Source of the DNA: Pseudoxanthomonas sp.
GTDB taxonomy: Bacteria > Pseudomonadota > Gammaproteobacteria > Xanthomonadales > Xanthomonadaceae
NCBI RefSeq assembly: GCF_035999195.1
Contig: NZ_DASYGY010000007.1
Coordinates: 186,001-250,000, forward strand
DNA: 64,000 bases
Reading direction: 5' to 3'
Shown here: positions 50,790-60,570 of the stretch, piece by piece
Numbering within the stretch: position 1 is the first letter of the stretch
Layout of the letters: every line of letters begins with the position of its first letter
Position numbers and translations under genes: made by a program
The notes under the pieces: model-generated
Database searches by the model: none
Seen by the model: only the letters and a program-made list of their open reading frames with translations
Told to the model about the DNA's origin: nothing

Positions 50790-50912
50790 ATGCTCCATGT
50801 GATCCATCAGATCCAGCGCCGCTGGCCTTCGCAGGCGCATCGGGTCGTCCCCACCCTGCTTGTCCTCTCCGCTGCCCTGCTCGCCCTCGGCGCCGGCCTG
50901 TCGCTGCTGTGA
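50790..50912 (+). CDS. 40-residue single-span membrane peptide
   Basis: A short reading frame of 40 codons plus stop. The N-terminus is basic (QIQRRW, AHR) and residues 19-40 are one hydrophobic span (VVPTLLVLSAALLALGAG). A good AGGGGGAA site sits before the ATG, 30 bases after the predicted transcription start. It is followed 21 bases later by the SPFH gene. It has no known family, but its position and coding quality support expression. Confidence 0.6.
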   Translation: MLHVIHQIQRRWPSQAHRVVPTLLVLSAALLALGAGLSLL

Positions 50913-50933
50913 TCCTGTCCTGAGACCAAGACC

Positions 50934-51797
<864 letters not shown>

Positions 51798-51812
51798 CGC
51801 GGACCCGCCGGC

Positions 51813-52088
51813 ATGCACGCCCTCGCCCCGCTGCTGCTCGCCGTGTCCGGCCTGCCCGCCCTGCTCATCGGCGCGTGGATGAGCCGGGCGAGCGACGACC
51901 GTTCGCGCGGCATGGCGCTGCACTGGGTACTGGTGGGACTGGCCATCCAGGCCGGCGCCGTCGGCATCTACTGGGCCGGCGATGACGACCGGCTGGCGCA
52001 GGGCATCGCGATCGCCATGGTGGTGCTGGTGAACGCACTGATCGTGTCGATGGTGCTGCAGCTGCGCCGCAACAGGAAGCGACCGTGA
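51813..52088 (+). CDS. Small integral membrane protein of unknown function
   Basis: A 91-residue protein with three predicted spans (LLAVSGLPALLIGAW; WVLVGLAIQAGAVGIYW; IAIAMVVLVNALIVSMVL) and a basic tail (RRNRKRP). No known family. It starts 15 bases after the SPFH stop and its TGA overlaps the GTG of the next gene. Confidence 0.65.
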   Translation: MHALAPLLLAVSGLPALLIGAWMSRASDDRSRGMALHWVLVGLAIQAGAVGIYWAGDDDRLAQGIAIAMVVLVNALIVSMVLQLRRNRKRP

Positions 52089-52279
52089 GCGAGAAGCCGG
52101 ACAAGAAGGCCTATCCGCTGCGCATCAACGCCGAGGTCCTGGCGGCGGCGCAACGCTGGGCGGACGACGAACTGCGCTCGCTCAATGCCCAGATCGAATA
52201 TGTGTTGCGCGACGCATTGCGCAAGGCCGGGCGGCTGCCGAAGGGCGACGCCTCCACGAACAGGAAGGATTCGCCATGA
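52085..52279 (+). CDS. Arc-type ribbon-helix-helix DNA-binding protein
   Basis: A 64-residue protein starting with GTG, coupled to both neighbours by overlapping stop/start codons. The beta-strand (AYPLRIN) and the two helices, with the family diagnostic RSLNAQI followed by LRDALRK, match the Arc/Mnt fold. Arc proteins bind short inverted operators as tetramers, so it is the natural candidate for the palindrome at 50735-50751. The C-terminus is basic and probably flexible. Confidence 0.85.
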   Translation: MSEKPDKKAYPLRINAEVLAAAQRWADDELRSLNAQIEYVLRDALRKAGRLPKGDASTNRKDSP

Positions 52280-52455
52280 ACCACCGCTGGAACCACAAGG
52301 TCATCGAAGTGCCCTTCAAGATGTTCGCCGGCAAGCTCACCGACCGCATGCAGCAGGAACTGGACAGGATGAGCCTGCAGGGATGGGAACTGGTCAGCAC
52401 GCTCTTCATCGAGCACGAGATCTCGGTGCGCCTGTTCTTCAAGAAGCCCGCCTGA
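52276..52455 (+). CDS. DUF4177-like small protein
   Basis: A 59-residue protein not covered by longer frames. The pattern W-N-H-K-V at the start, a central helix (RMQQELDRMS), GWELVST, and a final strand (SVRLFFKKP) fit the DUF4177 family of small soluble proteins. The ATG overlaps the stop of the ribbon-helix-helix gene (ATGA). Confidence 0.7.
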   Translation: MNHRWNHKVIEVPFKMFAGKLTDRMQQELDRMSLQGWELVSTLFIEHEISVRLFFKKPA

Positions 52456-52480
52456 TCCATCCCCTTTACGGAGTCGGTGC

Positions 52481-53023
52481 ATGCAGCATCCGCAGAACTT
52501 CCCGGTAGCCCCGCTGCCAGCCCACGCTATCTGGTGGCTGTGGCTGCCGCTGCTGCTGGCCATGGGAGTGGGCATCGCAGCGCTGTTGATGGAGCCGGGA
52601 ACACCTCCCGTGGTGACATGGATGATGGTGCCCTTGGTCCTGCTCATAGGCACAGTGCTCGCACTGGCGACGCGGCGGCGCATGATCGTGCTGGACAACC
52701 GCGAGTTGCAGGTGCGTGCCACGTTCTATACGAAGAAGCTGCCTGTGGAGTCCATCGACCTGGACAGGGCACGCGTGCTGAGTCTGGAGGAGCACACCGA
52801 CCTGTCGCCGATGCTGAAGACCAACGGCTTCGGCCTGCCGGGCTTCAAGGCCGGCCACTTCCGCCTGCGCAACCTCACCAAGGTGTTCTGCCTGGTCACC
52901 GACCGTCGCCGCGTACTCATACTGCCGCTGCGCGAGGGCAGCATGGTGCTGCTGAGCCCGGCGCGTCCGGCCGACCTGCTCGCGCGGCTGCGCGAACTGG
53001 CGACGCCGCCGTCGCATCGCTAA
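52481..53023 (+). CDS. Membrane protein with a bacterial PH-like domain
   Basis: A 180-residue protein with two N-terminal spans (about residues 17-37 and 44-63) followed by a cytoplasmic PH-like domain. The GFGLPGFKAGHFRL stretch is typical of the bPH_5-type domains. PH-like modules bind membranes or partners rather than catalyse. It follows the DUF4177 gene by 25 bases and precedes a peptidase gene by 9 bases, so the operon may include both. Confidence 0.7.
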   Translation: MQHPQNFPVAPLPAHAIWWLWLPLLLAMGVGIAALLMEPGTPPVVTWMMVPLVLLIGTVLALATRRRMIVLDNRELQVRATFYTKKLPVESIDLDRARVLSLEEHTDLSPMLKTNGFGLPGFKAGHFRLRNLTKVFCLVTDRRRVLILPLREGSMVLLSPARPADLLARLRELATPPSHR

Positions 53024-53032
53024 GCTGCGGGC

Positions 53033-53860
53033 ATGCGACGCCTGCCCTCCCGACCGCTCAAGACGCTGCTGCTGAACACCGCGCGGATCGAGCTGTGGCC
53101 CGCCGACGTGTTGCGCGTGCGGAGCAATGCCGATGCGCGCGCGCTTGCCGGCGCGCATGCGGTGCTGCGACGCAAGCGGGATGGCCGCTATCTGGCTGCG
53201 GTGTCGGCGCAGGCGGTGCATCCGCTGGTGCCGACGCTGTCGCGCGAACCAGGGCTCGACGAGGCCTGGGACGCCCTCGATCGGTCGGAGGGCGCGACAC
53301 GCGGCTTCGATGCGGATGCCCAGGGCACGTTGCCGTTGCACGCGCTGCAGGAGCGGCTTCACGAACTCGGACTGGACGACACCTATGGCGAACGCAGCGG
53401 CCTGGCACTGGTCGCCGAGCCCGCCGCGCTCGTCTTCGCCGGACGCGACCGCTACCGCCGCCCGCTCTGGCTGACCGCGGCGACCGCACGCGCCTGGCTC
53501 GCGATGCAGCGCGCCGCGCATCGGGAGGACATTATGCTCGACGCGATCTCCGGTTACCGCAGCCACGACTACCAGCTCGGCATCTTCGCGCGGAAGCTGG
53601 CGCGCGGGCAGACGGTGGAACAGATCCTCACCGTCAACGCTGCCCCCGGCTACAGCGAACATCACGGCGGCCGCGCCCTGGATATCGGCACGCCCGGTGA
53701 ACCGCCGGCCGAGGAATCGTTCGAGCACACGGCCGCGTTCGCCTGGCTCACCCGCCATGCCCGCGACTTCGGCTTCGTCATGAGCTATCCCCGCGACAAC
53801 CCGCACGGGATCGTCTACGAGCCGTGGCATTGGTGCTTCATGGGGGCTGCGACCTCTTGA
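53033..53860 (+). CDS. D-alanyl-D-alanine carboxypeptidase, M15 (VanY-like) family
   Basis: A 275-residue zinc peptidase. The zinc ligands are in SEHHGGRALDIG (H-x6-D pattern) and the final YEPWHWCF histidine. The substrate/fold segment SGYRSHDYQLGIFA and GYSEHHGG are canonical. No clear signal peptide at the start, but residues 1-130 form an unusual N-terminal region that could hold an extra domain. It lies directly after the PH-like gene. Confidence 0.85.
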   Translation: MRRLPSRPLKTLLLNTARIELWPADVLRVRSNADARALAGAHAVLRRKRDGRYLAAVSAQAVHPLVPTLSREPGLDEAWDALDRSEGATRGFDADAQGTLPLHALQERLHELGLDDTYGERSGLALVAEPAALVFAGRDRYRRPLWLTAATARAWLAMQRAAHREDIMLDAISGYRSHDYQLGIFARKLARGQTVEQILTVNAAPGYSEHHGGRALDIGTPGEPPAEESFEHTAAFAWLTRHARDFGFVMSYPRDNPHGIVYEPWHWCFMGAATS

Positions 53861-53968
53861 CGTCGCCGATCCGGTGAACGCACGCTGCACGTGGGGCCTA
53901 CCGACGCATCTCCGCGATCCGCAATGCCGCGGCCGGCCCCGAGGTCGCCCTATACCCGCAAGGACGCC

Positions 53969-54463
53969 ATGAACGCACCCAACCCGTACGAAAGTCCGTC
54001 GGCCACGATCGCCGACACCGCCCTCCCGCGTGAGCGCGACGTGCCCGACGACATCACGCGACCGATCACGCATGGCTGGGTCGCCGCGTGCGTCTCCGGG
54101 GCGATCACCCTGCTGGTGACCCTCGTCGCCATGGGATCCGGCGGCAACGGCGTGGGAGACGGCGCGTGGAATCTGGTCGATGTGGGCCTGATCGCACTGC
54201 TCGCGTTCGGCATCTACAAGCGCAGCCGCACTGCGGCCACGATCATGCTGGCCTACTTCGTGCTCTCCAAGATCCTGATCATGGTGGAAACGGGCAAGCC
54301 GTCCGGCCCGGTGCTGGGCCTGCTGTTCGCCATCTTCTACTTCCGCGCGATGACGGCGACCTACCGGTACCACCGCTTCGTGAACGCATGGAAGCGCAAC
54401 CCGCCGGCTCCGAAGCGCTCGCTCAGCGACGATCCGCTGTTCGCCCCCGACGCCGACCGCTAG
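53969..54463 (+). CDS. Integral membrane protein of the NPYxxP leader type
   Basis: A 164-residue protein that starts MNAPNPYESP, a leader common to many xanthomonad membrane proteins, followed by about four spans (residues about 38-58, 65-85, 91-108, 114-130). No catalytic motifs are seen, and function is unknown. The ATG has AAGGA upstream. A longer frame from 53891 lacks support. Confidence 0.65.
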   Translation: MNAPNPYESPSATIADTALPRERDVPDDITRPITHGWVAACVSGAITLLVTLVAMGSGGNGVGDGAWNLVDVGLIALLAFGIYKRSRTAATIMLAYFVLSKILIMVETGKPSGPVLGLLFAIFYFRAMTATYRYHRFVNAWKRNPPAPKRSLSDDPLFAPDADR

Positions 54464-54506
54464 GGACGTTCCGGACGACTCGTACCCGTCATTCCCGGGC
54501 ACCACC

Positions 54507-55181
54507 TCACTCCTGCGAACGCTTCGTCGGCACCTTCGCCTCGACCGCAAAATCCGCGATCCGCCACAGGTACTGCGTCGCATACGTACGGTAGGGCCCC
54601 CACTTCTCGCCGCGCGCCGCCAGCTCCTTCGGCGTGGGCATCGCATCCAACCGGTCGACGAGCTGCGCGCCCTTGCGCACGCCCAGGTCGTCGATCGGCA
54701 GCACGTCCGGGCGCCCCAGGCGGAACATCAGCATCATCTCCACCGTCCAGCGGCCGATGCCGCGCACCGGCACCAGCGCGGCGACGATGTCGTCCTCGCG
54801 CATCGTCGACATCTGCCGCAGCGTGGGAATTTCGCCACGCCGCTCGCGCGCGGCCAGGTCGCGCAGCGCCAGCGTCTTGTTGCCGGAAACGCCGCAGGCG
54901 CGCAACGCCGCGTCGTCGATGCGGCCGAGCGTGTCGTCATGCAGCCGCGTGCTGCCGATGGCCGCCTCGACGCGGCCCACGATGGTGGAGGCGGCCTTGC
55001 CGCTCAGTTGCTGGTACAGGATCGCCCGCGCCAATGCGTCGACCGGGTCGAACGGTTTCTTCCACGTGGGCTGCGGTGCGAGGTAGCCGATCCGCTTCAT
55101 CCAAGTGCCCAGCCGGCGGTCGCGCCGGGTCAGGTGGTCCCAGGCCTGTTCGGTATCGAAACCGCGCGCATGCCGTGGCAT
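54507..55181 (-). CDS. DNA-3-methyladenine glycosylase, AlkA-like
   Basis: A 224-residue HhH-GPD base-excision glycosylase. The helix-hairpin-helix is VPVRGIGRWTVEMMLMF and the catalytic aspartate follows in LPIDDLGVRKG. It lacks the N-terminal domain of E. coli AlkA and so resembles the short AlkA2/Mag1 group. Removes alkylated bases such as 3-methyladenine. It starts 5 bases after the DUF423 stop on the same strand, so the two are cotranscribed. Confidence 0.9.
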   Translation of the reverse strand: MPRHARGFDTEQAWDHLTRRDRRLGTWMKRIGYLAPQPTWKKPFDPVDALARAILYQQLSGKAASTIVGRVEAAIGSTRLHDDTLGRIDDAALRACGVSGNKTLALRDLAARERRGEIPTLRQMSTMREDDIVAALVPVRGIGRWTVEMMLMFRLGRPDVLPIDDLGVRKGAQLVDRLDAMPTPKELAARGEKWGPYRTYATQYLWRIADFAVEAKVPTKRSQE

Positions 55182-55186
55182 GGGCG

Positions 55187-55555
55187 TCAGCGCCGGACGG
55201 CGTCGACCGCCCAGACTACCCAGCCCAGCATCAGGCCCATGCCGCCCGCGGGCGCCAGTCGCGTGGACAGCCCGGCGAACACCGCGGCCGCCAGGCTGCC
55301 CGCGAACAGCAGCGTGCCCAGCAGCAGCAGGCACAGCGCCGCCTTGCCCATGCGGCGCGTGGTGCCGGGCGCCAGCGCCGCCAGGGCCAGTCCATGACCG
55401 AATGCGAACAGCGCGGCAGTCTGCAGGAGCGACTGCGCCTGGATGGCCGCCACCCCATGCGAGGCGTAGGCGGACAGGCCGACCGCTGCAGCGGCGAGCA
55501 GACCGCCGGCCAGGGCCAGGAACGAAGGCTTGCGTTGACGGCGGTCGTAGTTCAT
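55187..55555 (-). CDS. DUF423 family membrane protein (YgdD-like)
   Basis: A 122-residue inner-membrane protein with four spans. The signatures SAYASHG, the first span with AAAVGLSAYASHGV, and the C-terminal LAPAGGMGLMLGWV fit DUF423 proteins, which are widespread and uncharacterised. Upstream of the glycosylase gene by 5 bases. Confidence 0.8.
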   Translation of the reverse strand: MNYDRRQRKPSFLALAGGLLAAAAVGLSAYASHGVAAIQAQSLLQTAALFAFGHGLALAALAPGTTRRMGKAALCLLLLGTLLFAGSLAAAVFAGLSTRLAPAGGMGLMLGWVVWAVDAVRR

Positions 55556-55633
55556 CGGCTCAGCGATCCCGGGGTGGGCGGGGCATCCTGCCGGCGGAGG
55601 ACGCCGCGCCGCCGCATCGCCACCCCACAAACG

Positions 55634-55660
55634 CAACGCGCCGCATGAAGCGGCGCGTTG
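55634..55660 (-). terminator. Hairpin after the SRPBCC gene
   Basis: Perfect 11-bp arms CAACGCGCCGC and GCGGCGCGTTG with a 5-base loop, 40 bases after the SRPBCC stop. On the minus strand it is followed by CGTTTG, a weak T-run. It probably ends the SRPBCC transcript. Confidence 0.6.
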
Positions 55661-55699
55661 GCGTTGGAGCGGACCATCCGGGACAGCGTCCGCGAAGGT

Positions 55700-56857
55700 T
55701 TACTGCTTGACGGCCCAGTAGATGTCGAACTTGCCGTCGGCCTCGAACGAGGCATCGACACCCGACTTCCACGATTCGTACGGACGGTCGACGACCTCGT
55801 GGCCGGCGGTGACGGCCCACGCACGCAGCGCGTTGCGCTGGTTGTCCAGTTCGGCCATGTAGCCGGTGTAGCTGGCGAAGGCCGACTTGCGGGCTTCGGT
55901 GCGCACGTACTCGACCGGGGCGCCGGACGGGATGGTGACCTTCAGCTCACCCGTCGACGCCACGGGCGTCGCCGGCGGCGTGACCGGCGCGGCATCGGCG
56001 GCGGCGTCGGTCTTCGGCGCAGCGCTGCCCTTGCGGACCGGCTGGGCGATGTCGAACGCGTACTTCTCGGAACCGAAGTCGGTGGTGATGATGCGCAGCG
56101 GGCCGGCGGCGACCAGGCCGTTGGCATCCATCACGCGCTTGATCCATTCCTGGTTCTGCTTGATCGAGGCCTTGATGGCGTCGTTGGTGCGGTCGATGTT
56201 GCCGGCGTTGACGACCAGCAGATCCTCGGCAGGCACGTCGACGATCTTCAGGTCGGTCAGCGGGCTGCCTTCGGTGCGGTAGTCGAAGTTGGGCACCGTG
56301 GCCAGCATGTTGGTCAGCTTGCCCAGGCCGGCCTTGACGGCGTCGCCGACGTGGCGGCTGACGTACATGCCGGCGTAACGGCCGATCAGGTTGAAGCCGT
56401 AGGTGACCTGGTAGCTCTGGGTGATCTTGACGTTGCGGTTGTCCTTGCCGGTCGGCTGCAGGTCGAAGGTGGCCTGCTTGTCGCTGCCCATGCGCTTGTC
56501 GACGATCGAGTAGACGATCTTGCCGGGCGCGCCGGGCGTGGTGGGACGCTCGCTGGTGACGATTTCCCAGCTGCCCTGGCCCCAGGCCGGGTTGGCGGAA
56601 TTGAAGTCCACCTTGGCGCCGACGCCGGTGTTGTCTTCGCCGCCGGAGTAGCTGAGTTCGTTGGCCGCGCTCGGGATCAGCGGGTTCCAGTCCTTCAGTC
56701 GACGCACGTTGTTCAGCGTGTCGAACACGATGGTCATGCGGCGGTTGGTCTCGACACTTTCCTGCAGCGAGCGCGAGGACGGCAGGACCAGGCCGATCAC
56801 CAGAAACAGCGCCAGAACCAGCGCCAACGCAATCACGAACTCGATCAAACGGGTCAT
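55700..56857 (-). CDS. SRPBCC-domain membrane-anchored protein
   Basis: A 385-residue protein with an N-terminal anchor (residues 4-26, FVIALALVLALFLVIGLVL), a polyketide-cyclase/SRPBCC domain (about 35-185: TIVFDTLNNVRRLKDWNP) and, after a short link, a GyrI-like region split by an Ala/Pro-rich spacer (about 270-300). The end of the protein repeats the substrate-binding theme (GHEVVDRPYESWKSGVD). Proteins with both modules bind small hydrophobic molecules. A role in transport or sensing is possible, but nothing shows it here. The 56858-57100 gap has no gene. Confidence 0.75.
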   Translation of the reverse strand: MTRLIEFVIALALVLALFLVIGLVLPSSRSLQESVETNRRMTIVFDTLNNVRRLKDWNPLIPSAANELSYSGGEDNTGVGAKVDFNSANPAWGQGSWEIVTSERPTTPGAPGKIVYSIVDKRMGSDKQATFDLQPTGKDNRNVKITQSYQVTYGFNLIGRYAGMYVSRHVGDAVKAGLGKLTNMLATVPNFDYRTEGSPLTDLKIVDVPAEDLLVVNAGNIDRTNDAIKASIKQNQEWIKRVMDANGLVAAGPLRIITTDFGSEKYAFDIAQPVRKGSAAPKTDAAADAAPVTPPATPVASTGELKVTIPSGAPVEYVRTEARKSAFASYTGYMAELDNQRNALRAWAVTAGHEVVDRPYESWKSGVDASFEADGKFDIYWAVKQ

Positions 56858-57100
56858 TCAGGAGTCTCCGGGGGCCGGTGCCTCGGCCGTGAAAAAAATG
56901 CAACGCGCATCCTAGCAGGGTTGCGGGGCTTCGGGCAGCCCATCTGACACCGGTTGGCCGCCCCTTTCCGGGACGTACGCGGGCGCATGTGACGGAGGCT
57001 CCGGAGGCCCTGCAGCGCTGCACCGGCGGGCATTCCGTCGCCCCGCCGCGCGCGTCCGCTCCCCTTCACTCCGCGAGGAGGCCGGGCCGGCCGGCACGGC

Positions 57101-57742
57101 TCACACGAGCTGCAGCTCGAAGGCCTTCAGCACGGCGCGGGTGCGGTCCCTCACCCCCAGCTTCGAGAGGATGTTGGACACGTGGTTCTTGATGGTGCCC
57201 TCGGCCACGCCCAGCGAATTGGCGATCTCCTTGTTGGAGAAGCCGCTGGCCATCAGGCGCAGGATCTCGGTTTCGCGGTCGGTCAGCGGATCGGGGCGGT
57301 CCAGGCTGACGAACTCGTTCCGCATGTGCTCCAGCCCGGACAGCAGGCGCTGCGTCACCGCCGGCTGCACCAGCGAACCGCCATCGGCGACCGTGCGGAT
57401 GGCACCGACCAGCTGCTCCAGCGAGACGTCCTTCAGCAGATAGCCCTTGGCGCCCGCCTTCAGCCCGGCCAGGACCAGCTGGTCGTCGTCGAAGGTGGTC
57501 AGGATGATGGTCGGGGGCAGTTGGCCGGCCCTGGCCAGCGCCTGCAGCGCCTCCAGACCCGACATCACCGGCATGCGCATGTCCATCAGCACCACGTCCG
57601 GCGCGACCTGGGGCACCAGGTCCACGGCCTGTTTGCCGTCCGCCGCTTCGGCCACTACCTCGATGCCGTCGTCCAGCGCGAGCAGGGAGCGGATGCCCTG
57701 GCGCACCAGGGTTTGATCGTCGACCAGACAGACACGGATCAC
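57101..57742 (-). CDS. NarL/FixJ-type response regulator
   Basis: A 213-residue response regulator with a receiver domain (D8, D9, phosphoacceptor D54) and a LuxR-type helix-turn-helix at about 145-205 (LTDRETEILRLMASGFSNKE, then EGTIKNHVSNIL). The start is GTG, preceded by GGAGG and overlapping the kinase stop (GTGA), so kinase and regulator are translationally coupled. The target genes are unknown. Confidence 0.93.
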   Translation of the reverse strand: MIRVCLVDDQTLVRQGIRSLLALDDGIEVVAEAADGKQAVDLVPQVAPDVVLMDMRMPVMSGLEALQALARAGQLPPTIILTTFDDDQLVLAGLKAGAKGYLLKDVSLEQLVGAIRTVADGGSLVQPAVTQRLLSGLEHMRNEFVSLDRPDPLTDRETEILRLMASGFSNKEIANSLGVAEGTIKNHVSNILSKLGVRDRTRAVLKAFELQLV

Positions 57743-58980
57743 GGGGTTCCTCCGGAGCTGAGCTCGGGCATGGGTTCGGGTGGGAGAACGGGAAGGGGCG
57801 AGAGCGCGGGAGTCGCATCGCTGACCGGAAGCGCGATATGCAGGCAGAAGCCATGCCCCGGACGGGTTTCGATCCGCAGCTCGCCACCGTACTGGGCGAG
57901 CCGCTCGCGCATGCCGGTCAGGCCGTTGCCCGCCACCACCTGCGGGCTGCCGGCGCCGTCGTCGCGGGCATCGATCAGGATCCTCGACCCCTCCCGCCGG
58001 CAGTGCAGCCACAGGTGGCGGGCGCCGGCATGACGCACCGCATTGGTGATGATCTCCTGCGTGCAGCGGAGCAGCACATGCGCGCGGTGCGGATCCTCGA
58101 GGGTCAGCGGCTCCTCGATGTCCATGTGCATGGCCAGCGACGGCACCTTTTCGGCCAGCGGCAGCAAGGCGGCACCGAGGTCGATCGCGCCGCTGTCGCG
58201 CAGCTGGCTGACCGCTTCCCGCACATCCGTCAGCAACAGGCGGGCCAGCGTGTGCGCCTGCCGCACGTGCTCCTGGGCCCGTCCTTCGGTCATGTGGCCG
58301 GCCACTTCCAGGTTCAGGCTCAGCGCGGTGAGGTGGTGGCCCAGCAGGTCGTGCAGCTCGCGCGAGATGCGCGTGCGCTCGTTCACCCGGGCGCTTTCGG
58401 CCAGCAGCACGCGGGTGGCCCGCAGTTCCGCATTGAGCCGGCGCTGCTCCTCCCGCGCCTGCGCCTGCTGCCGCGCCACGTAGGTGGTGATCAGCACGAA
58501 GGCCGCGAACCCCACGTAGAACATCGACTGGAAGAGCGCTTCCCAGAAGTTGAAATCGTCGCGTGCCATGAACGACGGCACCAGCAGCACGTGCGCGGCG
58601 AGCAGCCACGCGACGGCGAAGCGCAGCTCCAGCAGCCACGGCAGCACGCCCGCCATGATCAGCAGCAGCACCGCGCCCAGGCCGGTCTGCGTATAGAACC
58701 CCACGCCGATCGCGGTCGCCGTCAGCACCATCGCCAGCGGCACGTTCCAGTGCGCCGGCAGGCTGTTCTGCCGTCCGTCCAGCGCCCGGGTCGCCAGCCA
58801 GTACACCACCCCGAAACTGAAGTAGCACAGGGCGGTCAGCGGCAGGTTGACCCCCTGCCCGTCCGTGCCGCTGGACGGCGGCAGCACCCACACGTTCAGG
58901 ATGATGGGAATCCCCACCAGAGCCCACGTGTAGAGGCCTGCGGCGCGGAGCAGGCGGGTATGGCTGAGTCGTCCCAACAT
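57739..58980 (-). CDS. Membrane sensor histidine kinase, NarX/DesK type
   Basis: A 413-residue kinase. Residues 1-170 hold five to six membrane spans and no large periplasmic domain, so it probably senses membrane state or a lipid-soluble signal. The phosphoaccepting His210 lies in the HisKA_3 box ISRELHDLLGHHLTALSL, and the ATPase domain has DDGAGSPQVVAGNGLTGMRERL. The coiled region 171-200 links sensor and kinase. Coupled to the regulator gene downstream. Confidence 0.92.
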   Translation of the reverse strand: MLGRLSHTRLLRAAGLYTWALVGIPIILNVWVLPPSSGTDGQGVNLPLTALCYFSFGVVYWLATRALDGRQNSLPAHWNVPLAMVLTATAIGVGFYTQTGLGAVLLLIMAGVLPWLLELRFAVAWLLAAHVLLVPSFMARDDFNFWEALFQSMFYVGFAAFVLITTYVARQQAQAREEQRRLNAELRATRVLLAESARVNERTRISRELHDLLGHHLTALSLNLEVAGHMTEGRAQEHVRQAHTLARLLLTDVREAVSQLRDSGAIDLGAALLPLAEKVPSLAMHMDIEEPLTLEDPHRAHVLLRCTQEIITNAVRHAGARHLWLHCRREGSRILIDARDDGAGSPQVVAGNGLTGMRERLAQYGGELRIETRPGHGFCLHIALPVSDATPALSPLPVLPPEPMPELSSGGTP

Positions 58981-59159
58981 CCGGGCATCTTAGGCGCAAT
59001 CGCGGGCGACCATGTCCCAACTAAAGTCATGTCGACGTTGGAACGTGGGATTGCCGGGTTCATCCCGGGCTCACCCGCGCCTCGCCCGTCGCGGCGGCCC
59101 CATGCGATAATCCCGGCTTGGCCGCGTGCCGCCCTGCAAGACCCGTTCGGAGTCAGGTA

Positions 59160-59756
59160 ATGTCGATTGTCATCCGCGACGTGCGCGAGCACGAGCTGGA
59201 TTCGGTCCTAGCCCTCAACAACAATGCCGGACTGGCGATCCTGCCGCTGGATTCGGCCAAGGTCCGCCGCTTCTACGAGACCGCCGAATACTTCCGCGTC
59301 GCCGAGCGCGACGGCAACCTGGCCGGCTTCCTCGTCGGTTTCGGCTCCGGTGCGACGCACGACAGCAGCAACTTCGGCTGGTTCCGCGAGCGTTATCCGC
59401 AGTTCTTCTACATCGACCGCATCGTCGTGGCCAGCCGCCGTCGCGGCGGCGGCGTCGGCCGGGCGTTCTATGCCGACGTGCAGAGCTTCGCCGAACTGCG
59501 TTACCCGCAGCTGGCCTGCGAAGTCTTCCTCGACCACGGCGCCGATCCCGCCCTGCTCTTCCATGGCAGCTTCGGTTTCCGCGAAGTGGGCCAGAACGTC
59601 ATGGCCGAGGCGGACGTGCGGGCGAGCATGCTGATGAAGGAACTCTGCAGCTATCCGTGGGTGCTCGACACCTATGGCGAGGCACTGCCGGACCTCCCGT
59701 GGACCCGCACCCGGCTGCTGGCGGACGCCAGCGCCCAGCGGCCGACCGGTACATGA
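59160..59756 (+). CDS. GNAT family N-acetyltransferase
   Basis: A 198-residue acetyltransferase. The acetyl-CoA segment RIVVASRRRGGGVGRAFY is unmistakable, and the FHGSFGFREVG motif near the end is also typical. The ATG has GGAG upstream. Its stop overlaps the start of minC (ATGA), so translation is coupled with the division-site genes. The substrate is unknown. Confidence 0.88.
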   Translation: MSIVIRDVREHELDSVLALNNNAGLAILPLDSAKVRRFYETAEYFRVAERDGNLAGFLVGFGSGATHDSSNFGWFRERYPQFFYIDRIVVASRRRGGGVGRAFYADVQSFAELRYPQLACEVFLDHGADPALLFHGSFGFREVGQNVMAEADVRASMLMKELCSYPWVLDTYGEALPDLPWTRTRLLADASAQRPTGT

Positions 59757-60526
59757 GCGTGACGCGAGCGCCCCTGGATTACGAACAGGCCGGTGAACTG
59801 AAGATCGGCCAGGTCGGCATCGCCAACCTCCGCATCCGCACCCTGGACGTCGACCAGCTGATCCGCGAGATGCGCGAGCGTGTCGAGCGCGCGCCCAAGC
59901 TGTTCGGCCGTGCCGCCGTGATCGTCGATTTCGGCGGGTTGAGCCGGCTGCCCGACACCGATACCGCCCGCGCCCTGATCGATGGCCTGCGCGGCGCCGG
60001 CGTACTCCCGGTGGCACTGGCGTACGGCACCCGCGACACCGAGACGCTGTCCGAACAGCTCGGCCTGCCGCTGCTGGCCAAGTTCCGCGCCCAGTACGAA
60101 CCGGTGGCGCACGCCGCGCCGGCGCCGGCACGCGCCGCCGCCGAACCGGCGCCTGCCCCCGCCGCCCCGGCACCCGCCGCCAAAGTGGCCGACGCAAAAC
60201 CCGGCCTGGTCCAGAAGACCCCCGTGCGCTCCGGCCAGCAGCTGTATGCCGAGAACCGCGACCTGACCGTGCTCAGCACCGTCGGCGCCGGCGCCGAAGT
60301 CATCTCCGACGGATCCATCCACATCTACGGCGCATTGCGCGGCCGCGCCCTCGCCGGCGCGCGCGGCAATGCCGAGGCGCGTATTTTCTGCCGTGAATTC
60401 CATGCCGAACTGGTCGCCGTCGCCGGCCACTACAAGGTGATGGAGGAAGTACCCAAGGAGCTGCGCGGCAAGGCCGTGCAGATCTGGCTGGACCAGGACC
60501 AACTCAAGATCGTCGCGCAGGAATGA
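59753..60526 (+). CDS. minC: Septum site-determining protein MinC
   Basis: FtsZ polymerisation inhibitor of 257 residues. The N-terminal domain (about 10-110) acts on FtsZ. A long Ala/Pro linker (about 118-150) follows. The C-terminal beta-helix has the motif VLSTVGAGAEVISDGSIHIY and GALRGRALAGARG that binds MinD. The ATG overlaps the GNAT stop. First gene of minCDE. Confidence 0.96.
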   Translation: MSVTRAPLDYEQAGELKIGQVGIANLRIRTLDVDQLIREMRERVERAPKLFGRAAVIVDFGGLSRLPDTDTARALIDGLRGAGVLPVALAYGTRDTETLSEQLGLPLLAKFRAQYEPVAHAAPAPARAAAEPAPAPAAPAPAAKVADAKPGLVQKTPVRSGQQLYAENRDLTVLSTVGAGAEVISDGSIHIYGALRGRALAGARGNAEARIFCREFHAELVAVAGHYKVMEEVPKELRGKAVQIWLDQDQLKIVAQE

Positions 60527-60570
60527 CGCGCGGCGTTACCCGAATATAAGAACGACCAAGGAGAACACCG

